DNA from: Echinicola marina | GTDB taxonomy: Bacteria; Bacteroidota; Bacteroidia; Cytophagales; Cyclobacteriaceae | Assembly: GCF_020463795.1 (NCBI RefSeq) | Contig: NZ_CP080025.1 | Coordinates: 1,677,001-1,741,000 of the forward strand | DNA: 64,000 bases | Reading direction: 5' to 3' | Part shown: positions 34,490 through 43,462 of the stretch, in pieces | How the letters are laid out: each line of letters starts with the position of its first letter | Position numbering within the stretch: the stretch's first letter is position 1 | Translations under genes and position numbers: made by a program | The notes under the pieces: model-generated | Databases searched by the model: none | Seen by the model: the letters and a program-made list of their open reading frames with translations, nothing else | Told to the model about the DNA's origin: nothing

Positions 34490-36205
34490 ATGTCTAAGAC
34501 AAAAATGAAAATAATAATTCTGTTAATGTCCCTTGCTTGTGTGGGATTGGTGGCCTTCCAATACTACTGGGTAGCCAATGCCATCAAGATCAATCAGGAG
34601 AGGTTTGAGCAGAATGTTTACCAGTCTTTGGCGGCCAGTATTGCTAAATTGGAGAAAGGAGAGACCAGTGAGATCATTCTTAATGCCATGGCAAAGGACA
34701 GTACTTTCAAGCAGGTCCTTTTCCAAAAGATAGAACCCATAGAGTTTAATATCAAGAGACAGGTTTCCATAGAGCGAAGACCTTCTGTATTGGATTCCTT
34801 GTTTAAGGAAACAGTGCCCCAAGTGTCTCAGACCTTTCGAAGAATGATTGCTTCCAGAAGTGGAAAGCCCCAGGACCAATTTGAGTTGCAAAAGTATTTT
34901 GAGCTTCCTCCTTCCATTGCCAGTCAGTTGTTTACTCCTGACGAAATGATTATCTATCTTCAGGAAAAAGAAAAATACCTGGAGTTCGTCGCCAAGCGGG
35001 ACAGTTTTGCCATGGTGCAGGATTACACCTTCAATAGGGAGGCTTTGATTACCGAGGAATATAATATTTCAGAAAATGCAGCTGAGAATATTGTAAAAGC
35101 CAATAAGAAAATCGAATTGGTGGAAGTGGTGATGACCCAGTTACTGGCAGATGCAAAGGTGGGTATTTTAAACCGGGTGGACACGGCGGCCCTACACAGG
35201 GATATTAGATCACAGCTTAGTAAAAGGGGGATCAATGGCCATTTTGAATTGGCTATATTGGATCATGAGAATTCCTTGATCGGGATTAATGAAATTCAAA
35301 ACCCTCAGTTCTTTTTGGCCAATGGCCTGAAAGCAGAGCTTTTTCCGGGGGACTTGGTAGGTAAGGAAAATTTTATGATGATTAATTTTCCTTCCAAAAA
35401 TGCTTTTCTGATCAGTCAGATTTGGCTCCCACTATCCAGCTCGCTGGTGTTTCTATTGATTATCATCTTTTGCTTTGTCTATGCCATCAAGGTGATTATT
35501 AGGCAGAAAAAGCTTTCTGAGACCAAGAATGATTTTATCAACAATATGACCCATGAGTTCAAAACACCCATTGCCACTGTGAGCTTGGCAGTGGAGGCTT
35601 TGCAGGATCCTGATTTGATCAATCAGGATGCATTTAGGAATAGGTACTTGGGGATAATCAAAGATGAAAACAAGCGTTTGGGCAGCCAAGTGGAAAAAGT
35701 GCTGCAGGCAGCTGCACTGGACAAGAAGGATTTCAAATTGAAATTTGAACAAGTGGATTTGGTAAACCTCCTGGAAGAGGCCAAGAAGCATTTTGAATTA
35801 CAGGTGGAGAAAAAGGGAGGTATCATCAAAATGGAAGTAGATGTACTGAATCCTTACTTGCAGGCAGATGCCTTTCATTTGTCCAATATCATCAATAATC
35901 TTTTGGATAATGCGAATAAATACTCCAGAGAAGAGCCGGAGATTTTGCTTAAATTGGTCGAGCATTCAGATGGATTTACCATTACTATAAAAGATAATGG
36001 TATGGGTATGTCTAAAGATTCGGTCAAGAAGATTTTTGATAAATTCTACCGTGTTCCAACCGGAAACGTTCATGATGTTAAAGGATTTGGCTTGGGATTG
36101 GCCTATGTAAAAACAATGGTGGAAGAGCACCATGGTGAGATTTTTGTTGAAAGTGAAATCAATAAAGGAAGTACATTTACCATCAATTTACCCCGAAAAA
36201 AATGA
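34490..36205 (+). CDS. Sensor histidine kinase
   Basis: A 571-residue inner-membrane kinase. A first membrane segment (about residues 5-25) and a second (about 303-328) enclose a periplasmic sensor domain of about 275 residues with no recognisable family. The cytoplasmic part has a HisKA domain with phospho-acceptor His355 (NNMTHEFKTPIA) and a HATPase domain with N box LLDNANKYS, G1 DNGMGM and G2 GFGLGLAYV. Its stop overlaps the response-regulator start by 4 bp, so the two are translated together. Signal unknown. Confidence 0.92.
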   Translation: MSKTKMKIIILLMSLACVGLVAFQYYWVANAIKINQERFEQNVYQSLAASIAKLEKGETSEIILNAMAKDSTFKQVLFQKIEPIEFNIKRQVSIERRPSVLDSLFKETVPQVSQTFRRMIASRSGKPQDQFELQKYFELPPSIASQLFTPDEMIIYLQEKEKYLEFVAKRDSFAMVQDYTFNREALITEEYNISENAAENIVKANKKIELVEVVMTQLLADAKVGILNRVDTAALHRDIRSQLSKRGINGHFELAILDHENSLIGINEIQNPQFFLANGLKAELFPGDLVGKENFMMINFPSKNAFLISQIWLPLSSSLVFLLIIIFCFVYAIKVIIRQKKLSETKNDFINNMTHEFKTPIATVSLAVEALQDPDLINQDAFRNRYLGIIKDENKRLGSQVEKVLQAAALDKKDFKLKFEQVDLVNLLEEAKKHFELQVEKKGGIIKMEVDVLNPYLQADAFHLSNIINNLLDNANKYSREEPEILLKLVEHSDGFTITIKDNGMGMSKDSVKKIFDKFYRVPTGNVHDVKGFGLGLAYVKTMVEEHHGEIFVESEINKGSTFTINLPRKK

Positions 36206-36900
36206 GTAAAGCTAGACTTTTGGTCGTAGAAGACGACCCTAATTTGGGAGACATCCTACAGGAATATTTGACCATGAAAGGATATGATACCACTTTGTGC
36301 AGGGATGGAGAAGAGGGCTGGAGCCAGTTCAAGAAAGATAAATTTGATCTTTGCATATTGGATATCATGATGCCCAAAAAGGATGGTTTTACCCTAGGTA
36401 AGGATATCAAAAAAATCCAAGAGGATATTTCCATTATCTATTTGACTGCTAAGAATATGAAGGATGATGTCATCGAAGGCCTGAAAATCGGTGCAGATGA
36501 TTATATCACCAAACCATTTAGTATGGAGGAATTGCTCTTACGTATCGGGGCCATTCTTAGAAGGACCCAAAAAGGCAATGAGGCACCGGCAAGTTTGAAG
36601 AATTATAATTTGGGCGATTTGGTCCTGCACTATGATGAGCAGCTGTTGGAAAGTCCTCAGGGCAAGCACAAGTTGACTTCCAAGGAAAATGAGTTGCTCA
36701 GGCTATTGGCTTCTGAGCTGAACAAACCAGTGAACCGTAGCTATGCCTTAAAGCAGATTTGGGGTGATGATAGCTATTTTAATGCGCGAAGTATGGACGT
36801 TTATTTGAGTAAAATCAGGAAACTGTTAAAGGCGGATCCCAAAGTACAGATTATCACTATCCATGGTGAAGGGTTTAAGATGGTGGTAAAAGAAGAGTAA
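36202..36900 (+). CDS. OmpR-family response regulator
   Basis: A 232-residue regulator with a receiver domain (residues about 5-117; acidic pocket Glu10-Asp11-Asp12, phospho-acceptor Asp54 in CILDIMMPKKDGF, Thr in YLTAKN, Lys in TKPFS) and a winged-helix DNA-binding domain (about 135-230, LTSKENELLRLLA, then DVYLSKIRKLL). It is translationally coupled to the kinase. A probable binding site of three GTTAA repeats lies upstream of the pair. Confidence 0.94.
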   Translation: MSKARLLVVEDDPNLGDILQEYLTMKGYDTTLCRDGEEGWSQFKKDKFDLCILDIMMPKKDGFTLGKDIKKIQEDISIIYLTAKNMKDDVIEGLKIGADDYITKPFSMEELLLRIGAILRRTQKGNEAPASLKNYNLGDLVLHYDEQLLESPQGKHKLTSKENELLRLLASELNKPVNRSYALKQIWGDDSYFNARSMDVYLSKIRKLLKADPKVQIITIHGEGFKMVVKEE

Positions 36901-36923
36901 TGATAAATATTGATTGATATCAA

Positions 36924-36954
36924 GAGGCCGGAATCAAGTTTGGCCTCGTTTTTT
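36924..36954. terminator. Terminator between the response regulator and queG
   Basis: GAGGCC (36924-36929) pairs with GGCCTC (36942-36947) with a 12-nt loop and a following T-run (36949-36954); the neighbouring genes converge. Confidence 0.7.
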
Positions 36955-36956
36955 GT

Positions 36957-37901
36957 TTATTCTTTCTTTAAAAATTGGATATTCCTTTGGAGACCTTTTA
37001 GCTTAGTTCGTTTAACGGCTGATTTTTGAAATACTTTGCTGAATGTTTCTTGGGTGATTTCTTCCCAATCTTTATTGGTCATTTCCTGAAGTTCTGGATG
37101 GGGCAGAAATTCCTTTTCCTGATGGGGTTTTGAGAAGCGGTTCCAAGGGCATACATCCTGGCATATGTCACAGCCAAACATCCAATTTTCAAATTTTCCC
37201 TTCATGGAGCTAGGAAGCTCATCTTTTAGCTCTATGGTAAAATAGGAAATACATTTGGATCCATCCACTACACCGGCTTGAACGATTGCATCTGTCGGGC
37301 AGGCATCTATACATCGTGTGCAGCTGCCGCAGAAGTCTTTGGTGATGGGGGCGTCTGGGCTTGCTTCAAGGTCAATAATAAGCTCGGCCAAGAAGAAAAA
37401 ACTCCCCATTTTTCTGTTGAGGAGCAAGCTGTTTTTGCCCTGCCAGCCTAGGCCGGATTTTTGGGCCCACTGGCGTTCCATCACTGGGGCAGAATCCACA
37501 AAGGCCCTTCCTTCAATGTTCCCTATGCTCTCTTTTAGCCTTTCCAGAAAGGTTTTTAGTTTGTCTTTGATTACAAAATGGTAATCCTTGCCATAGGCAT
37601 ATTTGGCGATTTTATAATGCTCACTTTCTTCTGGAAGCTTTTCTTCAGGATAATAATTGTATATCAAACTGACGACCGTTTGGGCCCCTTCTACCAGTTG
37701 ACGAGGATCAAGCCTTTTGTCAAAATGATTGGCCATATAGCCCATTTCCCCATGGTAATTGCGGTTTAGCCAAGCTTCTAGCTTTGGGGCTTCTTCCTCG
37801 AGAAATTCCGCTTTGGCGATACCACAATACTCAAAGCCAAGATCTTTGGCCAAGTGTTTGATGATGGCGGCATTTTTCTCTAATTGATTCATGGAAAGCA
37901 T
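36957..37901 (-). CDS. queG: Epoxyqueuosine reductase
   Basis: A 314-residue cobalamin- and iron-sulfur-dependent enzyme that reduces epoxyqueuosine in tRNA to queuosine. Two 4Fe-4S clusters are shown by [12 protein letters not shown] and [13 protein letters not shown]; the N-terminal half carries the catalytic core ([38 protein letters not shown]). The short form without a HEAT-repeat tail is usual in Bacteroidota. ATG at 37901 or 37892 (MNQLEKN) could be the start. Confidence 0.95.
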   Translation of the reverse strand: MLSMNQLEKNAAIIKHLAKDLGFEYCGIAKAEFLEEEAPKLEAWLNRNYHGEMGYMANHFDKRLDPRQLVEGAQTVVSLIYNYYPEEKLPEESEHYKIAKYAYGKDYHFVIKDKLKTFLERLKESIGNIEGRAFVDSAPVMERQWAQKSGLGWQGKNSLLLNRKMGSFFFLAELIIDLEASPDAPITKDFCGSCTRCIDACPTDAIVQAGVVDGSKCISYFTIELKDELPSSMKGKFENWMFGCDICQDVCPWNRFSKPHQEKEFLPHPELQEMTNKDWEEITQETFSKVFQKSAVKRTKLKGLQRNIQFLKKE

Positions 37902-37925
37902 CTCTTTAGGAGAATGACTTGCTGG

Positions 37926-38966
37926 TTATTGGTCGCCAAATAAAGGTCCGTTCTGTACACCAAAATTGGGACGGATATTAAGATGTTTATAGGCCAGTTC
38001 AGTGGCAACCCTACCCCTTGAGGTTCTTTTAAGATAGCCTTCTTGAATCAAAAATGGTTCATAGACTTCTTCAATGGTCTCACTTTCCTCACTGCAGGCA
38101 GTGGCAATGGTGGAGAGACCCACAGGTCCACCTTTAAATTTATCAATGATGGTCATGAGGATGCGGTTATCCATTTCATCCAGTCCATTTTCATCCACAT
38201 CCAAAGCGTCCAAGCCCATCTTTGCGATGTCTATGGTAATGGTTCCATTTCCCTTGATGTCCGCAAAATCGCGTGTTCTACGCAAAAGCGTATTGGCAAT
38301 TCTTGGGGTGCCACGACTCCTTCTGGCAATTTCATAGGCAGCGATCTCGTCGATAGGAGCCCCCAGGATATTGGCAGATCTGGTTACGATGGTCGTAAGC
38401 AATTTGGCATCATAATATTCCAAACGGGCATTAATGCCAAATCTGGCCCTTAAGGGAGAGGTCAAAAGCCCAGAACGGGTGGTAGCCCCAATGAGGGTAA
38501 AAGGATTCAAGGAAATCTGGACTGAGCGGGCATTGGGCCCGGAGTCCAGCATGATGTCAATGCGGAAATCCTCCATGGCCGAGTAGAGGTATTCCTCTAC
38601 CACAGGATTGAGCCGGTGAATCTCATCGATGAAAAGCACATCCCCTTCATCCAAATTGGTAAGCAGTCCGGCAAGATCAGAAGGCTTGTCCAATACAGGT
38701 CCAGAAGTGATCTTTAAGTTACTTTCCAGTTCGTTGGAGATAATATGGCTCAAAGTGGTCTTCCCTAGACCCGGAGGGCCGTGCAGAAGAACGTGATCCA
38801 GTGGCTCTCCCCTTTTTCGGGCAGCAAGCACAAATACCTGGATATTGTCCACAATTTTTTGTTGACCGGTAAAGTCATCAAAGCTGAGTGGACGCAGGGC
38901 TTTTTCAATTTCCCTGTCGGTATGGCTCATATTTTCATTTTCGCCGCTTAGATAGTCTTCTCTCAT
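37926..38966 (-). CDS. ruvB: Holliday junction branch migration DNA helicase RuvB
   Basis: A 346-residue AAA+ motor that drives branch migration with RuvA. Walker A is GPPGLGKTT, Walker B FIDEIHRL, sensor 1 [17 protein letters not shown], and the C-terminal winged helix has [10 protein letters not shown] and [13 protein letters not shown] at 38966 ([10 protein letters not shown]) is chosen over an upstream in-frame start at 39005: it has a GGAG ribosome-binding site 3 bp away and the -7 box TATATTTG (38988-38995) lies between the two. Confidence 0.96.
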   Translation of the reverse strand: MREDYLSGENENMSHTDREIEKALRPLSFDDFTGQQKIVDNIQVFVLAARKRGEPLDHVLLHGPPGLGKTTLSHIISNELESNLKITSGPVLDKPSDLAGLLTNLDEGDVLFIDEIHRLNPVVEEYLYSAMEDFRIDIMLDSGPNARSVQISLNPFTLIGATTRSGLLTSPLRARFGINARLEYYDAKLLTTIVTRSANILGAPIDEIAAYEIARRSRGTPRIANTLLRRTRDFADIKGNGTITIDIAKMGLDALDVDENGLDEMDNRILMTIIDKFKGGPVGLSTIATACSEESETIEEVYEPFLIQEGYLKRTSRGRVATELAYKHLNIRPNFGVQNGPLFGDQ

Positions 38967-38987
38967 ATTCTCCTTTTTCCTTGGGTA

Positions 38988-38995
38988 CAAATATA
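38988..38995 (-). promoter_or_regulatory. Candidate -7 element for ruvB
   Basis: CAAATATA on the plus strand reads TATATTTG on the minus strand. It lies 22 bp before the preferred ATG and inside the longer alternative frame, so it helps decide the start. Confidence 0.45.
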
Positions 38996-39099
38996 GAAAA
39001 ATCAAAGTAGGAAAAAGTCAGTAGCCATGGACTTGTGACAGACTTTTGGGGACAATTAAAAAAATAAAAATTAACTTTCGGGAAAATTTCCTGATTTAC

Positions 39100-40164
39100 A
39101 TGCAAAAGAACGCCAGAAAAAATATTATTTACTCCATCATTCTCTTGTTGGTGGTTTTTTTAGTATTCCTTTACAGACAAAATCAAAATGCCCCTAAAAC
39201 TCCAGAGCCAGAGAAAGAGGGGAAGATGGTCATTAGCGGCCAAACGATGGGAACATCCTATAGGATTGTTTATTTGGATTTGGAAAACAGGGATTTTACA
39301 GCTTCGGTGGATTCTCTTTTGGAAGTTTTCAATGAATCTTTGTCTACCTATATTCCATCATCTGAGCTGAGCCGTTTCAATCAAGGGGATACGCTGTTTT
39401 TTGAGTCGAAATTCTTTCCGGCCATTTTGGAAAGAGGTAGGGAGATTAATGAGCAAACCGCTGGTGCCTTTGACCCAACAGTTGGTCCGCTGGTAAATGT
39501 TTGGGGATTTGGTCCAGAGGGGGCAAGCCCGAAGGATAGTGTGGATATTGGGGCATTACTCAGAAAAGTCGGTTATAGCAAAATCCAGTTTGATGAGGAG
39601 AAGGTTTGGAAATCGCAGCCCGAAGTTTACCTGGATTTCAGTGCTATTGCCAAGGGCTACGGAGTAGATGTGGTGGCTACTTTTTTGAAAAGTAAGGGAG
39701 TCAAGGACATGTTGGTAGAGATTGGCGGAGAGTTGGTGGCTAAGGGTAGCAATGAAAACGGGGAATTATGGAAAGTAGGTGTGAACCAGCCCAGTGACGA
39801 TGTTAGTAATAATGATATTTATAGCATCATAGCATTGGATAATCGTGGAATGGCCACTTCTGGAAATTATAGGAATTATTATGTGAAAGATAGCGTTAGG
39901 TACTCTCATACCATCAATCCCAAAACAGGTTACCCAGTAAATCATCAGTTGCTGTCAGCTACAGTGTTGGCCAAGGACTGTATGACTGCAGATGCTTTTG
40001 CTACGGCCATGATGGTGATGGGCACAGAAGAGGCAATTGCTTTGCAGGAAAAGATGACGGATATCGAAGTGTTCCTTATTTATGATGAAGGAGGAGAAAT
40101 GAAAACCTTTGTCAGTGAAAAGCTGAAACCTTTTGTTTCCTATATCAAAGGGCAAGAGCAATAA
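39100..40164 (+). CDS. apbE: FAD:protein FMN transferase
   Basis: A 354-residue ApbE protein anchored by one N-terminal membrane segment (about residues 9-26). It attaches FMN covalently to threonine of periplasm-facing proteins such as NqrB/NqrC. Visible signatures are ISGQTMGTSYRIVY, GAFDPTVGPLVNVWGF, LDFSAIAKGYGVD, MLVEIGGELVAKG, the SHTINPKTGYPV loop and the metal/FAD region CMTADAFATAMMVMG. ATG at 39100 is used; the frame continues upstream to a TTG at 39046. Its target is not encoded nearby. Confidence 0.94.
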   Translation: MQKNARKNIIYSIILLLVVFLVFLYRQNQNAPKTPEPEKEGKMVISGQTMGTSYRIVYLDLENRDFTASVDSLLEVFNESLSTYIPSSELSRFNQGDTLFFESKFFPAILERGREINEQTAGAFDPTVGPLVNVWGFGPEGASPKDSVDIGALLRKVGYSKIQFDEEKVWKSQPEVYLDFSAIAKGYGVDVVATFLKSKGVKDMLVEIGGELVAKGSNENGELWKVGVNQPSDDVSNNDIYSIIALDNRGMATSGNYRNYYVKDSVRYSHTINPKTGYPVNHQLLSATVLAKDCMTADAFATAMMVMGTEEAIALQEKMTDIEVFLIYDEGGEMKTFVSEKLKPFVSYIKGQEQ

Positions 40165-40266
40165 GGGGGGAGGATAGGCAATCTTATTGATTGTTATTTT
40201 AAAATTGTTGGGGATTTTATTCCAAATTCTAATTGTAAAGAAGTCGGATAAGCATACTGAAAACCT

Positions 40267-40998
40267 ATGGTCGGAAAATTTCTAATACTTTTTTTATCTG
40301 CCCTGATTGCGGGCTTGTTGGCATATGCTGTGCCAAAGTGGAAGGAAAAGAGCTTTAAGCTGGTATTGGTTTTTGCGGGTTCTTATCTTTTTTCCATCAC
40401 CGTTTTACATATTTTACCTGAGTTGTTTGCCAATAGGGATTCGGCTTATTATATGGGCTTGTATGTACTGATCGGTTTTTTGTTGCAACAGGTGTTGGAG
40501 TTTCTTTCCTCTGGTATAGAGCATGGCCATATCCATCACCATGGTACCGGAAAGAATACGGTATGGATGGTGATGATAGGACTGTCCTTGCATGCTTTTT
40601 TAGAGGGGACCTTATTGAGTCAACAGCCCTCTCTTTCAGGTCATCATCATGGTACAGAAACTTTACTGTTGGGGATTATCATGCATAAGGCCCCGGCGGC
40701 TTTTGCCTTGGTTGCAGTGTTGATGAATAATTTGAAGAGGAATTTGGTTTTAATATTGCTAATGGTCTTTGCTTTGGCTTCTCCATTGGGTATGCTTTCA
40801 AGTCAGTTTCTTTTTGCACAGGAGATTTTGGGAACTGAAACGATAGATATCCTATTTGGATTGGTTGCAGGTGGTTTTCTTCATATTTCCACGACTATAT
40901 TTTTTGAAAGTAGTCCACATCATAAATTTCATTTGAACAGGTTATTGCTCAGCCTACTGGCGGCTTTATTGGCGATAGCTACTGAATATTTGATATAG
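40267..40998 (+). CDS. ZIP family metal transporter
   Basis: A 243-residue inner-membrane protein with about seven or eight helices. The binuclear metal site of the ZIP family is seen as HAFLEG (helix 4) and HKAPAAFAL (helix 5), with FSITVLHILPE earlier. Two histidine-rich loops (HGHIHHHG and GHHHG) are typical metal-collecting segments. It probably imports zinc or iron; selectivity cannot be read from the sequence. It follows apbE by 102 bp. Confidence 0.88.
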   Translation: MVGKFLILFLSALIAGLLAYAVPKWKEKSFKLVLVFAGSYLFSITVLHILPELFANRDSAYYMGLYVLIGFLLQQVLEFLSSGIEHGHIHHHGTGKNTVWMVMIGLSLHAFLEGTLLSQQPSLSGHHHGTETLLLGIIMHKAPAAFALVAVLMNNLKRNLVLILLMVFALASPLGMLSSQFLFAQEILGTETIDILFGLVAGGFLHISTTIFFESSPHHKFHLNRLLLSLLAALLAIATEYLI

Positions 40999-41244
40999 TA
41001 ATTGTTCAGGGTTGATTGGTGATTCTAGCTGAGAAATGTGATCAAATTTAGATGTTTGCTGCCATTTGATCAGGTTTGGAGAAAAATGTTTGGAAATAGT
41101 CTGGATTATCAGTGTATTTGTTGTTATTTAAAGGTTTGATATAAGGTAGGAAGTGTTGAGTTGGTGATCATCCAAAGGATTATTCGTTTTCAACGCGCAC
41201 TACTTAAAGTCTTTTAATTTAACCCCAAATACCCTTTTTATAAC
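40999..41244. other. Intergenic region before the acetate transporter genes
   Basis: 246 bp with no gene, terminator or clear promoter pair recognised. Confidence 0.5.
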
Positions 41245-41502
41245 ATGACTCATCAAGAAAGAATGAAGGCTTATTGGAGGAAGAATGTTAAAATTCTTTT
41301 GTCTCTTCTGGCCGTTTGGTTTTGCGTATCCTTTGGTTGCGGCATTTTGTTAGTGGATTTTTTTGATCAATGGCATATAGGAGGTTTTAAGCTGGGATTT
41401 TGGTTTGCCCAGCAAGGCTCCATTTATGTTTTTGTAATATTAATTTTTGTTTATGTCTGGCTTTTGAACAGGCTGGATAGGGAGTTTGATGTACACGAAT
41501 AA
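41245..41502 (+). CDS. DUF4212 small subunit of a sodium:solute symporter
   Basis: An 85-residue protein with two membrane helices (about residues 17-37 and 50-75) and the DUF4212 pattern YWRKNVKILLSLLAVWF, GGFKLGFWFAQQGSIYVFVILIFVY, then a basic/acidic end. DUF4212 proteins are encoded beside ActP-like symporters and are thought to be a small partner subunit. It is 30 bp upstream of the symporter gene and clearly cotranscribed. Confidence 0.9.
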   Translation: MTHQERMKAYWRKNVKILLSLLAVWFCVSFGCGILLVDFFDQWHIGGFKLGFWFAQQGSIYVFVILIFVYVWLLNRLDREFDVHE

Positions 41503-41532
41503 ATTTTTATACCACAGCGAAATCATTAAATC

Positions 41533-43236
41533 ATGGATATTTTAGTTTGGACTTACATTTTAGTGGGGCTTTCTTTTGCCCTTTATATAGGTATAGCGAT
41601 TTGGACCCGGGCGGGTTCTACCAAGGAATTTTACGTAGCAGGAGGCGGGGTGTCCCCGCTGGCCAATGGGATGGCAACAGGGGCTGACTGGATGTCTGCC
41701 GCTTCATTCATTTCAATGGCAGGAGTGATTTCCTTTGCAGGTTATGATGGTTCTGTTTATTTGATGGGCTGGACAGGAGGTTATGTGTTGCTGGCCCTAT
41801 TATTGGCGCCCTATCTGCGTAAGTTTGGAAAATTTACGGTGCCTGATTTTGTGGGAGACCGTTATTATTCCAATAAAGCAAGAGTTGTGGCCGTGATTTG
41901 TGCCATTTTCATTTCTTTTACTTATGTGGCCGGACAAATGCGCGGTGTAGGGATTGTATTCTCGAGGTACCTGGAAGTTGATATCAATACTGGTGTGATT
42001 ATCGGGATGTGCATCGTATTTTTCTATGCTGTTTTGGGAGGAATGAAAGGAATTACCTATACACAGGTGGCTCAGTATTGTGTGCTGATTTTTGCATTTA
42101 TGGTGCCGGCTATTTTTGTTTCCATGCAGCTGACCAGTAATCCAATTCCCCAGCTTGGATTGGGAGGAACGGTGGCAGATGGAACTTTCCTTTTGGATAA
42201 ATTGGATGGTGTATTGACTGAATTGGGCTTTAATGCTTATACCACCGGGCAAAAGCCAATGATAGATATGTTTGCCATTACCTTGGCCTTGATGGTAGGT
42301 ACAGCAGGTTTGCCGCATGTGATTGTCCGCTTTTTTACCGTTCCTAGGGTCAAGGACGCGAGACTTTCAGCCGGCTATGCTTTGGTCTTTATCGCAATCC
42401 TGTATACCACTGCTCCAGCGGTAGCGGCTTTTGGGATTTATAATGCCATAGATTCTGTAGCTGAAAAGCCAGTGGATGAGTTGCCTGAGTGGGTGCAGAA
42501 TTGGCAGCAGACGGAATTGATACAGATTGATGACAAGAATGGAGATGGTACAGTGCAATACCTTGCTGAGGCGGAGAAAAATGAACTGACCATAGACAAG
42601 GATATCATGGTTTTGGCCAATCCGGAGATAGCAGAATTGCCCAACTGGGTGGTAGGCTTGGTGGCAGCTGGAGGAATGGCAGCAGCGCTTTCTACAGCAG
42701 CAGGTCTGCTTTTGGTGATTTCTACCTCTGTTTCACGGGATTTGGTGAAAAACTTCAATCCTGGAATTTCTGACAAGAAAGAATTGATGATCGCTAGAGG
42801 TGCTGCAGCGGTAGCAGTGGTTGTGGCTGGCTATTTTGGTGTGAATCCTCCTGGTTTTGTTGCCCAGGTGGTAGCTTTTGCCTTTGGTTTAGCAGCGGCT
42901 TCTTTTTTCCCGGTGATCATTATGGGGATTTTCTCCAAAAGGATGAACAAGGAAGGGGCCATAGCGGGTATGTTGACCGGTTTGGTTTTTACCCTGTCCT
43001 ATATCATATATTTTAAGTTTGGTACGGAACTTTTCGGAATTTCGGCAGAGCAACTGACTGCTGAAAATTGGCTGTTTGGCATTTCCCCTGAAGGGATCGG
43101 TTCTGTTGGGATGCTATTGAATTTCGTGGTGAGTTTTGTGGTGTCCATGATGACTCCAGCTCCACCCGTTGCTGTTCAAGAGATGGTGGAGGATATCCGT
43201 ATTCCTAGAGGTGCTGGAGAGGCACATTCCCATTAG
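41533..43236 (+). CDS. Sodium:solute symporter family protein, probable acetate permease
   Basis: A 567-residue SSS-family transporter with about thirteen membrane helices. FYVAGGGVSPLANGMATGADWMSAASFISMAG is the N-terminal signature of the acetate (ActP-like) group. Between helices there is an inserted hydrophilic segment at about 315-365 carrying DDKNGDGTV (Asp334, Asn336, Asp338), which resembles the start of an EF-hand calcium loop. Its small DUF4212 partner precedes it and acetyl-CoA synthetase follows, so acetate or another short monocarboxylate is the likely substrate. Confidence 0.88.
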   Translation: MDILVWTYILVGLSFALYIGIAIWTRAGSTKEFYVAGGGVSPLANGMATGADWMSAASFISMAGVISFAGYDGSVYLMGWTGGYVLLALLLAPYLRKFGKFTVPDFVGDRYYSNKARVVAVICAIFISFTYVAGQMRGVGIVFSRYLEVDINTGVIIGMCIVFFYAVLGGMKGITYTQVAQYCVLIFAFMVPAIFVSMQLTSNPIPQLGLGGTVADGTFLLDKLDGVLTELGFNAYTTGQKPMIDMFAITLALMVGTAGLPHVIVRFFTVPRVKDARLSAGYALVFIAILYTTAPAVAAFGIYNAIDSVAEKPVDELPEWVQNWQQTELIQIDDKNGDGTVQYLAEAEKNELTIDKDIMVLANPEIAELPNWVVGLVAAGGMAAALSTAAGLLLVISTSVSRDLVKNFNPGISDKKELMIARGAAAVAVVVAGYFGVNPPGFVAQVVAFAFGLAAASFFPVIIMGIFSKRMNKEGAIAGMLTGLVFTLSYIIYFKFGTELFGISAEQLTAENWLFGISPEGIGSVGMLLNFVVSFVVSMMTPAPPVAVQEMVEDIRIPRGAGEAHSH

Positions 43237-43348
43237 CTTTTTGTTAAATAATCCTAACAGGATATCTATTTAGGATTCGACTCGTTATATTTTAACAAAA
43301 GATTGGAATGGTTGTGTGCGTGGAGATTTAATATGGTAGAAAGTGGTC

Positions 43349-43394
43349 TTTTTCGAAATATTTCTTTAATGTATTGTTTGTTTTTCGAAATATT
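43349..43394. promoter_or_regulatory. Pair of direct repeats upstream of acs
   Basis: TTTTTCGAAATATT occurs at 43349-43362 and again at 43381-43394, 32 bp apart or about three helical turns. Each contains the palindrome TTTCGAAA. They lie 69-114 bp before the acs start, a typical position for an activator or repressor. Confidence 0.5.
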
Positions 43395-43462
43395 AGAAAT
43401 AGCTTGAGGATCCAAAAAAGGATAGAACAAATTAATAATACAACCTAAAATTAGATTTATAT

